This document shows, piece by piece, positions 52,146 to 63,325 of a stretch of DNA of 64,000 nucleotides. The DNA comes from Macropodus opercularis. Lineage: Eukaryota > Chordata > Actinopteri > Anabantiformes > Osphronemidae. A program made the position numbers and the translations under genes. The stretch lies in contig CM061102.1 of NCBI GenBank assembly GCA_030770545.1, positions 11,087,501 to 11,151,500 of the forward strand. Reading direction: 5' to 3'. Every line of letters starts with the position of its first letter. Within the stretch, counting starts at the first letter, position 1. The notes under the pieces were generated by a model. That model ran no database searches, was not told the origin of the DNA, and was given only the letters and a program-made list of their open reading frames with translations.

Positions 52146-52469
52146 ATATTGTCTATTAAAGGAAAGAAGAAGTAGGCACAGAGTCAAGATCCAAAAACAC
52201 TCAGCAGGATGCACGGGGTGACTTTAGGGAGTAATTGGAGCTGGTTAACGTCAGTGGTACACAAAACATTCAACAGGCTGGATCCATGGCAGGACACCAC
52301 ACAGAAATACCCCTCACTCCAAACAAAGCCGCATACATACAGCACAGCATGCGCCTCTCCACAACACAACTGGGAAGATTGCGTGCAAAGGATGAAACCG
52401 CAGCAGAACTGTAAGAAAAGAACGTGCAAATCGTCTCAGGCTTTCACAAGGAATATATTTTGCAGCATG
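52146..52469. other. Unassigned sequence between transposon remnants
   Basis: Lies between a Tc1 fossil and a dispersed repeat. A plus frame of 94 codons runs through it into the repeat (52209-52493) and has no recognisable family. It may be part of an older unrecognised element. Confidence 0.4.
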
Positions 52470-52760
52470 GGCACCGACTCCGCCTGGGTCTGATGGAGGT
52501 TTCCTCCTCTACAGACAGGGAGGTTTTTCTCTCCACTGTTGCTATCAAAAGGTAATTAAAGTTAATAAATGATATCGTTGTTAATATTATATTTATGATT
52601 TTTTGAATCTACATTTAGATGCATGCATTGATTGGCTACAATTAAAAGCTTGCTGTGTGGGATTTGAGAGGCTTAGTTGTGTAAGGTCTTAAACCTTAAG
52701 TAAATTTCCTTGACAGCTGTTCTGCTATATAAATAAAATTGAATGGAATTGAAGTGAATT
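52470..52760 (+). repeat. Common teleost dispersed repeat ending in ATATAAATAAAATTGAA
   Basis: The segment near CTGATGGAGGTTTCCTCCTC, then GGGAGGTTTTTCTCTCCACTGT, and the tail GCTATATAAATAAAATTGAA plus TTGAA/TGAAT repeats match the order of a very common fish repeat that ends in a (ATTGA)n-like tail. The middle is diverged or partly replaced. The superfamily is not known to me. Confidence 0.65.
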
Positions 52761-52902
52761 GACTGGTGCTGGTCTAACACCTGATTTATCTGACCAGTGA
52801 AGCAAAAATTACAGTATGACTTGTTGATTGAAGTGAGATGTGCAAATCACTAATCATCTGATCACATATCCGTTGGCCTCGATATGAAACGATAATTAGG
52901 TT

Positions 52903-53320
52903 TGATTAAGATAATTCTTTATTGATCCCACAAGTGGGGGAATTCAGTTGTTATGACAGCTACAGCTGCTCCCCAGCAGACCACAGCGTAGTGGAGAGCA
53001 GAGGCTACCACAGAGTCATAAAAAGTCCTCACCAGAGGCTGCTCACTCCAAAGGACCTCCGTCTCCTCGGAAGGTGGAGGAGACTTTGGTCCTTCTTCTA
53101 CAGGGCGTCACCGTTACTCAGGTACTTAAAACTGTCCACTATCTCAATGTCTGAGCCCCGGATGCTCACCTGTGTGTGATGTGGTGGTTACCTCCGGAAG
53201 TCCATCACCACCTGTGTGTTGGTGAGGTAGTCGGTTGTCCACCCACTCACGCCCCTTCCAGCTTCGTTCAGAAGAACCGGCCAGATGGAGTTGATGGCGC
53301 TGGAGAAGTCCATCTTAGAT
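52903..53320 (-). mobile_element. Truncated Rex1/Babar-like non-LTR retrotransposon, 3' end
   Basis: On the minus strand this reads as the C-terminal end of a LINE reverse-transcriptase protein. It has a segment like MDFSSAINSI, a DYLTNTQ stretch, VSIRGSDIEIVDSFKYL, RLRRSFGVSSL-type residues, FYDSVVASALHYAVVCWG, and then a very short 3' UTR. That UTR ends in an AATAAAGAATTATCTTAAT tail at about 52905, typical of the fish Rex1-like elements as I recall them. There is a deletion between the first two segments and the upstream RT core is absent, which is the usual 5' truncation of LINE insertions plus later decay. Overlapping plus-strand frames are its shadow. Confidence 0.8.
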
Positions 53321-53492
53321 CTAATTGGAAATTGGAAATAGTGTCATTACTGTTTTTTGCCGTTGGTATGTTGATCTTTGTCTGCGTCTTTCTAGAGGTA
53401 TTCATACCAACATTCCACATACTTTGAGCGGCGCCGTTACCTGCTGCTCTAATTATGTGAATTTCTAACTATCAGTCTTTGTTTTTTGATTT
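53321..53492. other. Unassigned spacer
   Basis: Short AT-rich spacer between the LINE remnant and the fold-back repeat. Nothing recognised. Confidence 0.5.
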
Positions 53493-53591
53493 ATCCTTCA
53501 AGTTTAAAGTCATTCAATAAACTCCTTTGTGCTTGTCGTCATTGTGTCAACACAACAAACACAAAGGGGTGTATTGAATTACTTGAAGGAT
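53493..53591. repeat. Imperfect fold-back element (99 nt)
   Basis: The left arm 53493-53536 and right arm 53555-53591 are inverted copies. Both contain ATCCTTCAAGT, ATTCAATA and CCTTTGTG in matching order, with an 8-nt insertion in the left arm and three substitutions. The loop is about 18 nt. It resembles a small hairpin MITE or a decayed pair of terminal repeats. No coding content. Confidence 0.75.
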
Positions 53592-54690
53592 TTAGTTCTC
53601 TACTTTTATAATATATTTGTTGGGAGTGTGAAGCGCTTTGAACTGACAAGTCATTAACTATTACTAATTGCACTGGTGCAACGTTCAGTTGTTTGCACGT
53701 CCCCTATTTTTCTACATAACACAGAGGACTGTCTATGTCGGGGTTTTTTAACCTTGTCAATAGTTTTTTCCTGATATTTCTGTGTTACAGTCTGCACAGC
53801 TCCAGCACTTATTATATCTTTTGGCCGTAGTATGGAACAATTGACTGTTTACTGTTCTCATTAGTGATCTGCTGCACTCCAGTCATTATTCCAGCTGACG
53901 CGTCGGTGTACCCTTTGGGTGAGCCTGATTCGTTTTCATGCATGAGCCCAATCATTAATCCAACCAGAAGACACAGCCTACAGCTTCAGAGATAACAATA
54001 GTGGGCACTTCCGGCCACAACAGCTCCACAGGAGCAGATCGTGCTGCTTGTTAACTGCTCGTAAAACCTGATATCATGGGGGAAAAAAAAAATAGGTTTG
54101 TATTTGCAAAATGTCCACGTGTGAATAAAACCCATAAGTGTGTTGCATCATCATGCACATGCTGTAATAATCGACATAATTGATCTGAAATTGCTTGAAG
54201 ACAAATAATAAGCTGCCTTACTTTGCAGAAGGACCTGCATTGCACTCACTCACCTTCTTGTGTCAGCTATTCTCAGCTGAATCCAAGCAGACCAACTGTC
54301 AGAGAGGTGGGGGAAGACTAAACGCTTCCGACACATTATTTAAACTATGGAAACTGTACAATTGTTGCAGGCAAGTGTTCTTCACCGGTGATTAACATTT
54401 CCCTGTATTTAAAGACAAACTCAGAAATCTAAAAACTTTTAGAAAGTCAGTCTGATAAAGGAGGGAGACAGCGCTTTTAAGTGAGGCTATATAATGTGAG
54501 AGATGAAGAAGAAGAACGAATATTCAGTATTCAGATGTATCAAGTGGTCATTTCAAAACCTTTTAAATTTTAAAGGAAAATTAACAATTTTTAGCTTAAA
54601 AAACAATCGTCTGCCATACAGGAGACTACAAATGCTTTAAGCTCCATTTCTACTGATATGTGAACTTATTTATGACATTCATTATTGAGT
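53592..54690. other. Non-coding stretch
   Basis: AT-rich, with a poly-A run near 54082-54091. No gene, transposon or RNA recognised. Confidence 0.55.
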
Positions 54691-54699
54691 CACTATTTT

Positions 54700-55115
54700 T
54701 AGACCGCTCACAAGCTTTAACTCTTGCTTTTCCCTTCTTTCAGTGCTTTTTAATCTTCTCGCTTCACTTCCAAAGCCTCCGATTCGTTTATTATTGCCTT
54801 GCCTATTCACACTTCTTCATACGCTCCGTCTCCACCTTGCTCCTCTCATTGTAATATTCTGCTCATTTGGCCCTTTTTTAAATTCCTCCTTGCTTTTCTT
54901 TTGTTTCCTTCTGTTTTATTTCTCACCTATCTTTTCCTGCCTTTTCTCCAGTAAGACTCTCTTCAGTCTGCTCCTTTTGTTTCTCCGTTCCTCTCATTTA
55001 TTCCTGCCCTCCAGCTCATTTTGTGATCATTACTATGCTCCTAATCCTGTGCTTCCTTTCCCCCATCTTCTCAAGTCCTTACATCCTTCTTTTATTGCCA
55101 ACTTTATAATCGTGT
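54700..55115. repeat. Long pyrimidine-rich (plus) / purine-rich (minus) tract
   Basis: About 415 bases in which the plus strand is strongly enriched in T and C, with repeated CTTTT, TTTCTCC and CCTTCT runs. The overlapping 126-codon plus frame (54743-55123) is almost all Leu, Phe, Ser and Pro, as expected from the bias, and lacks a real protein signature. Such tracts can adopt triplex structure. Confidence 0.75.
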
Positions 55116-56239
55116 GCCCTTAAATTAACATAGCCAATGTAAGCAATAACAATGTAATGGTTGCACTGGCTGTTAAGCAATCACTCAGCCCGTGTTAGAA
55201 CTTGAAAGCCCTGTGCAACTGTGGGTAAAGTTTGCTTGTAACAAGTAACAATGGAAAAACAAACTTATTTCAGCAGCAGCTCTTTCATCATCTGAGCATT
55301 TGATTATAAAACAGTGCTTAACGACAAATTTATAAAACAGGTTTAAATTGGACGCAGGCTGACAAGATCGCGTCTGATTGACTACTGTATGTGTAGTAGG
55401 CTGATTGAACCAGCAGAGCGAGCGCAGAGTCTGGCGGTATTTACTGTAAAATGTTGGGTGTAATAGGGGGACACTTCAAGGTCACATCCAATTGATTTTA
55501 CTCCCCTCTCAGCCAGAGTTTGCATGAGGAGGACACAACCTGCCAAAGCTGGACTGTGCAATGTGCAGCTTTGAAGATAACCAGAGAGGGAATACTACAA
55601 CCTGCTCCAATCTAAAGTTACAAATTCCCTTGCGACTTCCACATATAGATTATATAACACATAGATTACACTCATGATTTATCCTCAGTGTCTGTCAAAA
55701 CTTCATGTGTTTCCAAATTTGTCCCTTTTCTCAAATCTCAACGTGCACGTTGCCGTCAGTTGAAAACAACAACAACAACAAAAAACCACGTCTGCTTAAT
55801 AGATCTGTCACTAATAAGCATCCTTGGCTGACAGGCACTGGGAGGGCTGCTGACGATAAAAGATGTGTTTGCAGGTTTGTTTCTTGAATGACATATTTTA
55901 TTATTTCAAGAGACTTTGCAAGGAAGAGGAAAAGCTTGAGCTAGGGAAGAAAACTGCCCACTGTCTTGTGGCGACGCATTCCAAATGAGCTGATCTCATG
56001 TCAGGGTGCACATCTTCACTTCCCTGCAGTTCGGGAAGCTTCATGTGCTCATTGCTCTACGTTTATGTGATCTACGTTTATGGCCAATGCATGCGTTAGA
56101 GCACGAGACTGAAAAATGCTGTCAAGTCAATTTTAAATGAACTTGAGTCAAGTCAAACTTTTAAATATACATTTTTATGACTTTTTTATGTTTCAAAACG
56201 TTTTTGAATCGAACCAAACTGTTGCTAAAACAGTTAGAG
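55116..56239. other. Non-coding stretch
   Basis: AT-rich, with an (AAC)n run at about 55765-55780. No gene, RNA or repeat family recognised otherwise. Confidence 0.55.
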
Positions 56240-56600
56240 TAAGTTCATGTAAATGCTTCCATGGAAATGTCCAAACCGAGATAAACATGGCAAATACACA
56301 GGAGCTGTTTTAAAAAACAAACAGGAGACATTATTTCGTTACATCAAAGCGGCAATGGTTACAAAAGCACTTCAAATACCTTCCAAACTCCAAGAGACAG
56401 TTGGCAGCATTATAGGGACATATGAGACTCATGGTACAGCAGCACATCGTCCTGGGCCTGGACGTCAAAGCTGCATTTCTCCAAGGGGAATCAGACCGGG
56501 AGAAATGGAGCTACAGTAAGAAAACGCCTTCTATCCCTGCCAAAGACTTGCAGGAGGCCCTGATGAAGGAACGAGCTGAAGCGTGAACACTTGACAAGCA
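56240..56600 (+). mobile_element. Tc1-like transposon remnant (paired-like DNA-binding region of transposase)
   Basis: The plus frame 56253-56519 carries the N-terminal, DNA-binding part of a Tc1-like transposase. Residues resembling YIKAAMVTKALQIPSKLQETVG align with the helix-turn-helix, then come GTYETHGTAAHRPGPGRQ (the GRPR-type linker) and an SPRGIRP segment. The DNA goes on in the typical way, with ATGGAGCTACAGTAAGAAAACG and GCCAAAGACTTGCAGGAG, but the frame is closed by a TAA after the linker and by indels. The catalytic domain is not found. Terminal inverted repeats are not visible. Non-functional. Confidence 0.85.
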
Positions 56601-59600
56601 AAAACTTTTTGCTCAGAAAACCTGCCGCACTACACATTTAATACGGCTCTGGTTGATTATTTTCAGGCATTTTTATGCATATCACTAGATTGTCTTGCTG
56701 GGCAGGGGGTTGAATAGCACTGATTACAGCTGTATGCCACTGCGTATGTGACTCCATTGTTTCGAGGTTCACCAGGCACAACAGGGAACATCCATGTAAT
56801 CATTTGTTCTTAGAATTCAAAAACAGTGACCACATTATTTTAGCTGCCGCGGAGCATTTTCAGCTCGTAAACGATGTGTACAGTGTGCTTTGCACGCAAT
56901 CATCACATCGCTCCTCTTATCCTAACATGCTGATGCCATCTGTTGGACTACAGACAGACAATTGATATTTAGGGATGTGTGTCACTGATCTGACAAGCAC
57001 ACAGACATAATCAACAGGAAAATCAACATGGAAGTGCTCCTGGTGTGAGCCTTTGACCAGCAGCTCAACTAATCAGTCTTTAATCCCCTTTTGTCTTATT
57101 AGTTCTGGACCACGTGAATGTGTTGTTCAGGCTTGAGCTAAACAGCTGGATTAAAGAACAGAATTGAATTGAAATGAAAGGCTCAGGTTTTGCTAATTAA
57201 AAAGCTATTGACAGAGTTGTTATTTTTTTGTAATCAAAATGTTAATGACCAATATGTGAGGAAACACCTCATTTTAATTCCACAAACAAAAGACTTCTTT
57301 TTTTTTTTTTTTTTTTGCAGTCGCCTCCTCCAGTAAGAAAGTTGCTTATAACGTCTCTCTAATAACAAAGTCTCCTCTCACACATAAAGAACCAACAGCA
57401 GTCAACCAGTAGATCATTTGTCACAGTTACGAACCTGAAGAAACTACTGTGTATAGAAAACTGTCACTTGTAAAGTAAAATGTCAACACTATTCAGTTAC
57501 TTTTATACAATACCTAGACTTCATTTCACTGCTTCATCTTTGTGGCCATATGCTGCACAGATTACTTGCTTTTGGATTTCTTTGTGTGTGGGTGAGAAAC
57601 AATACTACCCCTGTCCTCTACGGTGTCTATACCATATGTTTGGTTTGGAGAATTCATCTCTGTTGGGTTTGTGTGTCTATGAAGTTTATGTCAATCAAAC
57701 ATGGTTCGGTGTCAAAAGGATTACTGAAGGATGTGTTTAAAGACTGTATGCTACTGTACCTCTACGTTTGTCCCTGCTGACAAAAAAATTCAAGCACACG
57801 CATTCAATTCACACAACAGATGGTAACGGTGCAATTTAATCTGAAAAATCTCACCATTGGAAAAGTAAACATACCAATTATATTACACGAAAAAAGAAAC
57901 GGGAAGGAGAGGGCTTCAAAAACATGAACTTTAATAGGACGCTGCCTTGTCATGTCTTCCTCCGTGTTTTTAATCTGCTACATACAGTATGCAGCTAAGT
58001 GTTTACAAATAGATTTTCAAACTTCACGTTCCAAGAACTCACTGTCAAAATGTGCAGCATCTCCGTGCAGTTCTATTATCAGCAGGGGACTGCAAGGCTT
58101 CTGCCAGTTCTCAGCGGATCAGAACAGTGTGTTCATACAGGCAGACACATTTAAGAGCACTATGCAGCTGAGCATAACAAGTTTATCAAATTGTGACTTG
58201 GAATCTGCCAAATATTGCAAATGTTTTGCAGACAGAAAGAACCGAGCTTGCAGCAGCTCCCATTGATGAACTGCGAGGCGGCTACAGCCGTCTTTAAAGC
58301 TTCTTCTTTTTTTTATTTGAATGTTTATTATTAAAAGCTATATCTGTTCCTTTTAAAACTTTTTGGCTCTTTGTTTCTACGCAAAAGCAAAGAGGCTTCC
58401 TGAGCTATACTGTATGTATATCACTCCCTCTTAAACTAGGCAGACAATGGCAAACCATTAGATCAGATCAGCTAAATTTGTCTGTGCTCTCTCTCACTAA
58501 GCTCCTGGCAATGCTAACACAGTGAACCTGCCGATGCCGAAGGTGTCACAATGTAATCTTACCTTCCCCCTTAGCCTTTTTAATTGCTCAGTGTTCCCGA
58601 CAGCCTTTTACAGTAAGTCTCCAGTTCATATTCACTTACCTGGGTCCCCATTTTCCACTAGACGTCTTCTACCAGTTGGACATGTGTTATCATAGGAAGA
58701 GGGCCTGTTGGCATACGCATCTTCTGCTCCTCCTGTTGGGAAGCAGGCTTGTTCAGCTCGGTGCCGTTCCTAAATGATACTGGTTTCCTCCCATAGCATA
58801 GTTTAGCTTCTTCTACCACTCTTTAAACTCTACAGGACACAGCCTTGTAACTGTAAATACCTCAAGACATAAGCTCTTTATTGTAGGAAATGAAACTGGG
58901 TCTCACAGCATAACACACACTTTTATCTACTGCACTCACTCTTCTCATTGGCAAATGTTCTGATGACATTTAAAGACGCTTTGCATTGGCCCTGAAGTCT
59001 TGTTTTCCTGTAATTGGACCATTGGCTAAGAGGATGCTGCATGTAGGCAAGGGGCGCATTGCGTGGAAGTCTGATCCTGATGCAGGTCGTCGTTACGCCT
59101 CTGGATACTGACTAATAGCAGTAAAAGTTGAGTAGCTTACAGCTTATAAAAATATACAGTACATGTCTCTGTCGGGGGGATGAGGTCCTCAGTGAAAAAG
59201 TTCAAGAAAATATGTAAAGCTTTGAAGTAGGTGAATCGTTAAAGATGTGAATGTTAAATGTAGATGTGCTGGGGTTTTTATTTCACACTTTTACTAGTTT
59301 TTTTTTTATTTTACAGGCGATTGTTAGAACAAGTGCAATGACAGGATAGGCAGATAATGCTTACTTAGAAACAAAATCCCTCTTATATAAAACAGCCAAA
59401 TTTAAAAAACAAAACGTGTCAGGTAGACCAGACAGATACGTATCCACCAGCCACCACCCGCTGAAAGTCTTGCTACTTTTAAGGAGTGCTAACATAATGC
59501 GCACGTCATTTTCTAAAATTGTCCTGCTTCACACATACAAAGAGTCACATTCACACCTGCCGAGTTGCCAAATACAGCTGCAGTCTGCTGACTGGCTCAA

Positions 59601-62189
59601 AGCACTTGTTTAGCACCAAGACCACTCACTGCCCATTTGTGTGTCCACGCATGGACTGAGAATAAAGCTGAGGGCAATTGGATCGTCAAACTGATAATGG
59701 GAATGTCCTCATTCACTCAAAAAACAAGCGAGACAAAGAAAGCCATCCATCATGTTTAGGAATTTATATATAAAGCGCAGGACATGAATACGATTAACTC
59801 CTACTGTATATCTCAGCCACATACAAGGTAAAATAATAGATCAGAATCATCACATCCCTGCAATATCCAGTAAGTTAGAAAAATGTATACGCACCCACCA
59901 ACCTCAAGCTAATCCTCTGTTTGTTTTCCCTTGTTACATAACTTCTTACAAATATTGAAGCATGCAGTACTACAGGGCACGGTGAACGAACGAAGTGTGT
60001 TTGTCAATCAAGCCTAACGCCGATATGAGCACGGCTTTACATATCTTCCCAGTGGGAGTATTATAGCGGGGCATGCATCCCGTGTATTTGCACAGTGCAG
60101 GGCTGTGCGCTCGCACTGGTGGGGATCTGTCTGTCACTACATCTCTTGAGATTATATTAATTCAAAGACCATCTGTTTATTTTGTCCTAACATCACCCCT
60201 GCTTACAATAGCTCAGAGAAATATAGCATCTCAGGCATTTGCCTGAAGTTCCTTAGTGACAATGTGATAAACCCATATAAACTGTGTGTATATATGAATT
60301 TGCTTTTCAAATTATTTTTCACCTTGTTTCACATATCAATCATTACAACCAGCAGACAGCTGCTTTACTATAAATACTAGGAGCCTTTTTTTTCTAGTTG
60401 TTTTTTTAAGGGAAACACATTCCAGCAGTCACATTATTATGTAACACAAGTGGTTATCTTGAATTGGAGATGGATGTCCCTATTCTTAAAAGACTTCTAT
60501 TAGCCTGCCAAAAAGTGCAAAGATTGCCAAAGATGATGGAAAATGAATATCAAGTGCAATACATCATCCTTGTCTGGCTAGTGATATGGCAATCTCGGGT
60601 GGAAAATTAATTTGATTTCCATTACACCATGACATTGTAAGCTGAGCAGCAGGCACAGTTTCTGTATTTTCTGTCAGTACTGATCATCACAGTGCCAAGA
60701 GTCACAGATGTTGAATGCAGTTCATTTTTTCCCTATTCCAGCTCGTTTTTATAAACACACAAGCATATTACGGATATTACATATATAACGGATTAATTGT
60801 TTATACTAATAAAACTAAATATACTAATAATATTATTCATTTCGATACAATATTTTCATCAGTGTCCGGTAAACACTTGACCATTAAAGAATTTTGCTCC
60901 ACATGCACACATCAAATTCTCTGTGTAGCTTGCATACATTATTAAAGAGCCCTTATACGGTCCTTTTTCATGCATTTATACATGTGATCCATTGGAAACC
61001 AAACCACCGAAAGTCAAGAGCATTTTAAAACCCTCACTTTTTTGGGAGCGGTTTGGTATAAAGTGAATTGTGATCATAAAAAAAAGTTATACTGGACGTT
61101 TTGATGTTAAAGGGAATTTTTGTTCCAGGTAGTTATAATTCATGGTACAGTAGTAGAGCTTTCTTTTCCAATGACTCATCTGCAATTTATTCAGCTGAAG
61201 AAGAAGTGATTTAAACCTGTTTATCTGAAACCAGTTGCTCAGGCATATGTTCTCTACAAGTGGGAGGAATATACAGTAGCTTCTGTATGCACATCATTTG
61301 CATTGCAAAGGCGCATATTCCTTTTGCTAGTAAAGGGTTCGGACTGTAAATTTAATGGCGCATTATGTCTCAAGCATTTCTACCAGTTCCAGTTCTACAG
61401 TACAGAATTAAAGCAGGTAATTAAAATTAATCAGCTCAATATGGTTTTAGCTTAAGTTTCGCTATGCCATGTGGCCTTGACACGTAATGGAACTGTAGGA
61501 AGCAGTGAGCATCTGTGACATTATTACACTGTGACAGAGAAAGGAATTAATAAAATAATTATTTTTCATCTTCAGCTAGTCTTAATAACTGTGCAATTTA
61601 CTGGTGAGCAAGTGTGCTGCTTTGAGGCAAGCTGAAATGCATGATGAAAGAGACAATTAGCGCTTACACAATCAGAGGGAAACGTATCAGCAAACCCAAA
61701 AGAGCAGAGAATGATTGGAGGATTTATTTTTGTCATTAGAGGCTGCCAAATTAAATCAGTCCTTTAGAACGGCCCTTCTGAGCACCTGAGAACCCAGTTA
61801 TCATTCAACAGACAACATCTAAAGGTCTAATCATGCCAGTCCCACAGCCTGCAGTCAGGGAGAGCCACTCCATTCACATGGTTCCTAAACTGCATCTGTG
61901 ACACTAGAATCCCCAGGGCGTGCTCTCCACAGATGCTGCTGCCAGACTAGCTCTCCCATCTACAGTCCCTATTTGGACGGAAGAGATATGCAAAAAAAAC
62001 ACAACAGAACAACCTTCTTTATATCCCTGACAGCTCATTACCACAGAAACAACCTCGGCCTGCATCACTGGCCACCCCCCTCCTCACTGGAGGAACCAGA
62101 CAATAAAAGAGCAGCGTTAAGAAGAAGTGAAATGCAGTACTGCATACACGAACTGGACCTTCAGATAAAATACACTTAAATGCAGAGAC
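56601..62189. other. Non-coding stretch with several enhancer-like blocks
   Basis: No gene or RNA recognised; open frames are short. A poly-T run is at about 57297-57317. Segments at 60540-60700, 61160-61440 and 61440-61700 have a motif-rich, low-repeat texture (TTTGCATTGCAAA-like, TAATTA, GCGCATTA) reminiscent of conserved non-coding elements. Conservation is untested. Confidence 0.45.
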
Positions 62190-62194
62190 CAGGG

Positions 62195-62650
62195 ACCAGA
62201 TTTTCCAGGACTCTGGAAAGTATATTCATTAAAAGCTTTGACTTTATTAAGATTTGACTAAGTCGATGCCACATCCCTAAATCATGTTTACTCTGACTAA
62301 TTTATGATGAATTTAAAACATGTATTTCAAAGCTTTTGCAAATATAATAAAATAAAAAAATGAAATATGTAACTTTGTAGAAGCTCCTTTGGTTGCAATT
62401 AAAGCTGGATCATCTAGTGTAAATCTCTACAAATTTTGCACTGGATTCGGGAGGTCTGACCCATTCTTACTGGCAGATACCATCAAGCTCCACCAAGCTG
62501 GGAGGGAATCACCTGGAAAGCACCATCTTTACATCCTGCCACAGATGTCTTGCTGAAAGGGGAATCGTCAAACTCTGGGGTCATGTCCACTCTGAAGCCG
62601 TGTTCAGAGAGTAATACTATGCTTCACTCTGGAAAAAGTTCCTTGTCTTT
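62195..62650 (-). mobile_element. Tc1-like transposon remnant (3' end of transposase and 3' flank)
   Basis: On the minus strand about 62560-62390 reads as the end of a Tc1-like transposase. HLWQDVKMV is followed by FPPSLVELDGICQ, EWVRPPESSAKFVEIYT and a close to the SFNCNQRSFYKV type, which corresponds to the conserved HLWRDLK...EEW...YP...GG end of the family. In-frame stops are present. The region down to about 62195 has the AT-rich 3' tail and the ATACTTTCCAGAG end typical of these elements. Sequence above 62560 looks rearranged. Its orientation is opposite to the next element, so the two are separate insertions. Confidence 0.8.
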
Positions 62651-63325
62651 TTAAAATGTACATCTTTCAAAAAGGAGCAGAAAGGAGACCAGCAGGGAAA
62701 CTAGAGTTTTTTCTCATTCGTGTTTAAGCTAAACTCAGATCAAACCTACAGTGGTTATAAAAAACCCTGTAGTAACTTCTCTGAATTCAACATGCCAAAC
62801 TTTTTTGGCAAACTGTGTCTGCTAATTGTGGAAGTAGGTCATTCTTTACAACTACTACTTGCAAATATTATCTTTATAGCTTAGAGCAACAAAGCATGGG
62901 TGTAATGTTCCCCAGCATTTTAAATAGCACTCATTAAATGAAATTTCTAATTCTACCTTCACCTAAGAGGCAGTAGAGTGGGCTGTGCAACATGTCGAGA
63001 ATGCTCAGTTACTGATCACAGAGAAACGAGGGAGTAGTATTTATTGAAAATAAAGCCAAACAGTTGAACTCAGTTTTAATTCATTAATTGGTTGAAACTC
63101 TATTTTGTTGAAGTATTTACAGAAACATTCAAACAGCCTGATACTGAGTCGTAGAGGACACTGTGTAGAGATGTCTTCTTTTTTGGACACTGACTTAATT
63201 TGCAATGTGTTTGAGGATTTTGAATGTCCACAAAAATGATGGCACACCTGAAAGTCTTAAATATTTGTATTATGATATAAAACCTCCTATAATTACCACC
63301 ACATCTTGTAACTTTATTTGACTCG
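62651..63325. other. Spacer between two Tc1-like remnants
   Basis: AT-rich and unassigned. The left part may still belong to the neighbouring minus-strand Tc1 remnant, and the right part may hold the 5' end of the plus-strand one. Confidence 0.45.

Noticed and set aside
52922..53427. Two plus-strand frames of 83-85 codons
   Set aside because: Largely the antisense of the Rex1-like reverse-transcriptase end on the minus strand; the second runs on into unassigned spacer.
54743..55123. 126-codon Leu/Phe-rich frame that looks like a multi-pass membrane protein
   Set aside because: The hydrophobicity follows from the T/C-rich tract. No start context, no splice sites and no homologue recognised.
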